Shown: positions 63,178-64,000 of the stretch, one piece after another | Numbering within the stretch: position 1 is the first letter of the stretch | Layout: the number at the start of each line of letters is the position of its first letter | NCBI GenBank assembly: GCA_965531145.1 | Contig: CBESOE010000002.1 | Location: 36,508 to 100,507, forward strand | Source of the DNA: JAQAZP01 sp965531145 | Lineage (GTDB): Bacteria > Acidobacteriota > JAQAZP01 | Direction: 5' to 3' | DNA length: 64,000 nucleotides | The notes under the pieces: model-generated | Seen by the model: the letters and a program-made list of their open reading frames with translations, nothing else | Told to the model about the DNA's origin: nothing | The model's database searches: none | Made by a program: the position numbers and the translations under genes

Positions 63178-63234
63178 GTTTCAAACTGGCGTCATGGTAA
63201 GCAAGGAAGCAACACAGTAATGGAGGGCCTGAGG

Positions 63235-63672
63235 ATGCTGAGAAGGAAAGACAAGGGTTTCACTCTGATCGAGCTGCTCATCGTTGTGGCGATCATCGGT
63301 ATTATCGCTGCCATCGCGGTTCCCAACCTGCTCAACGCCATCCAGCGTGGCAAACAGAAGAGGACCATGGCCGACATGCGTTCGCTGGGCACCGGTATGG
63401 GAACCTACGAGATCGACTACAACCAGTATCCCACGACCCTTATGGGCCTGGCGCCTGACTACCTGAAGAACCCCCCGGCGAACGACGGCTGGAACGTCGC
63501 CTGGGTCACCACCTTCGGTACCCAGGAATACACGGTTGTCAGCCTGGGCAAGAACGGCGCGGCCGACGGCGCGGGCAGCTACGGCGGCACCACCAGTACC
63601 TTTAACGCTGACATCGTCTACTCATCCGGAACCTTTATCCAGTATCCGGACGGGAAGCAGACCAACGGCTAG
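63235..63672 (+). CDS. pilA: type IV major pilin PilA
   Basis: 145 residues from ATG 63235, with GGAGGG 7 nt upstream. A short positive leader (MLRRKDKG) precedes the prepilin cleavage site and FTLIELLIVVAIIGIIAAIA; mature E5 is kept. The helix continues to LLNAIQRGKQKRTMADM. The C-terminal domain (~50-145) is Gly/Ser/Thr-rich with DYNQYPTT, a feature shared with GspG-type pseudopilins. There are no Cys residues in the mature C-terminal domain, so the usual pilin disulfide loop is absent. Expression from a sigma-54 promoter and a strong terminator support a highly expressed major subunit. Mature size is about 137 residues. Confidence 0.9.
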   Translation: MLRRKDKGFTLIELLIVVAIIGIIAAIAVPNLLNAIQRGKQKRTMADMRSLGTGMGTYEIDYNQYPTTLMGLAPDYLKNPPANDGWNVAWVTTFGTQEYTVVSLGKNGAADGAGSYGGTTSTFNADIVYSSGTFIQYPDGKQTNG

Positions 63673-63696
63673 TAGCTGAAAATAGTGGAAATGGGT

Positions 63697-63727
63697 AGGG
63701 ACGGCTTAACCGCCGTCCCTTTTTTTT
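63697..63727 (+). terminator. intrinsic terminator of pilA
   Basis: AGGGACGGC (63697-63705), loop TTAACC, GCCGTCCCT (63712-63720), then TTTTTTT: a perfect 9-bp stem with a strong T tract. Confidence 0.95.
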
Positions 63728-63730
63728 AGA

Positions 63731-63845
63731 GGGGACATACATAACTATATAACTAACGGAGATAAACGGCAGAGCCTGGGACGGTAGCCGTTACTCAACC
63801 GGCCTGATCGAACGATCCGTAAGTTATATAGTTATGTACGTCCCC
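63731..63845. repeat. 115-bp palindromic element (REP/MITE-like)
   Basis: Terminal arms of 30 bp (63731-63760 and 63816-63845) are inverted copies with two mismatches. They start GGGGACATACATAACTAT and end ATAGTTATGTACGTCCCC. Inside is a second inverted repeat, AACGGC (63765-63770) and GCCGTT (63787-63792). The arms are AT-rich, unlike the surrounding GC-rich DNA. No transposase gene is present. The layout resembles RAYT-type or MITE-like elements. It follows the pilA terminator by 3 bp. Confidence 0.75.
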
Positions 63846-63858
63846 CTTCTGCTGGTGA

Positions 63859-63887
63859 TTGCCTTGAAAACCGTTGGCGTTTAGAAT
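63859..63887 (+). promoter_or_regulatory. promoter for the gene leaving the window
   Basis: TTGCCT (63859-63864), 17-bp spacer, TAGAAT (63882-63887). The leader to the ATG at 63974 would be about 80 nt. Confidence 0.55.
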
Positions 63888-63973
63888 AGGCGCAAGAAAA
63901 ATTACTGAATACAGAACCAGTAACGGCGAGCACGGGCGGTGTTCCTGTGCGCGGCCGGGCCAGGGGAGTGTTT

Positions 63974-64000
63974 ATGCGCACGGGCAGGGTGAATTCAGAT
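63974..64000 (+). CDS. start of a partial gene cut by the window edge
   Basis: The ATG at 63974 has AGGGGAG 5 nt upstream and a promoter-like element at 63859. Only nine codons (MRTGRVNSD) are inside the window, so no identity can be given. Confidence 0.35.

Overview
The window is one contiguous, GC-rich bacterial chromosome segment. It is densely packed, mostly with housekeeping genes, and shows no phage, plasmid, integrase or CRISPR array. Three blocks point to a deltaproteobacterial-type lineage (Desulfuromonadia/Desulfobacterota-like), with Acidobacteriota as the main alternative: pilMNOPQ followed by small genes and efp-accB-accC; pilB-pilT-pilC-pilS-pilR with pilA under a sigma-54 promoter; and folD-coaE-tgt-yajC-secD-secF. 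This placement is an inference from gene content and order only.

Layout. 1-8.3 kb: a partial RlmI-like methyltransferase, a sulfatase-fold enzyme, a tandem ACT protein, the two halves of a saccharopine-type lysine degradation enzyme as adjacent genes, and a YeiH-type transporter with a long N-terminal extension. 8.3-11.2 kb: an SGNH hydrolase, three tRNAs (Leu, Cys, Gly), a candidate small RNA and a membrane-associated metallophosphoesterase. 11.3-16.1 kb: glgB facing a family 57 glycoside hydrolase. 16.1-23.8 kb: cupin, YcgN-like and YraN proteins, an ECF sigma/anti-sigma/Spy-like operon, cysS, and a STAS / HATPase / PP2C partner-switching operon. 23.9-26.2 kb: a divergent NrdD-like protein and a small membrane protein. 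26.4-35.6 kb: folD, coaE, tgt, yajC, secD, secF, rel, a structured RNA with its own promoter and terminator, and ridA. 35.7-46.8 kb: rpmB, pilMNOPQ, two lipoproteins, a TPR protein, a Roadblock protein, efp, accB, accC. 46.8-51.3 kb: two SNF symporters, aroK and a phosphodiesterase. 51.5-63.9 kb: pilB, pilT, pilC, pilS, pilR, a YfhO-like protein, a second sulfatase-fold lipoprotein, pilA, and a palindromic repeat.

The dominant theme is the type IV pilus. Almost all of the machine is here: the inner-membrane platform PilMNOP, secretin PilQ, ATPases PilB and PilT, platform PilC, the PilS/PilR two-component pair and a major pilin. The pilA upstream region shows a sigma-54 promoter with two TGAC/GTCA inverted repeats 21 bp apart, a plausible PilR enhancer. 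This gives a readable regulatory circuit within the window.

The most unusual items are: an approximately 190-nt structured RNA between rel and ridA, flanked by a consensus promoter and an intrinsic terminator; a SecF with a roughly 150-residue periplasmic insertion ending in a helix-hairpin-helix-like segment; an NrdD-like protein that appears to lack the usual catalytic Cys and has an altered glycyl-radical motif; an RlmI-like methyltransferase with Arg at the catalytic Cys position; and a long near-perfect palindrome downstream of pilA. No complete new defence or mobile system was found.
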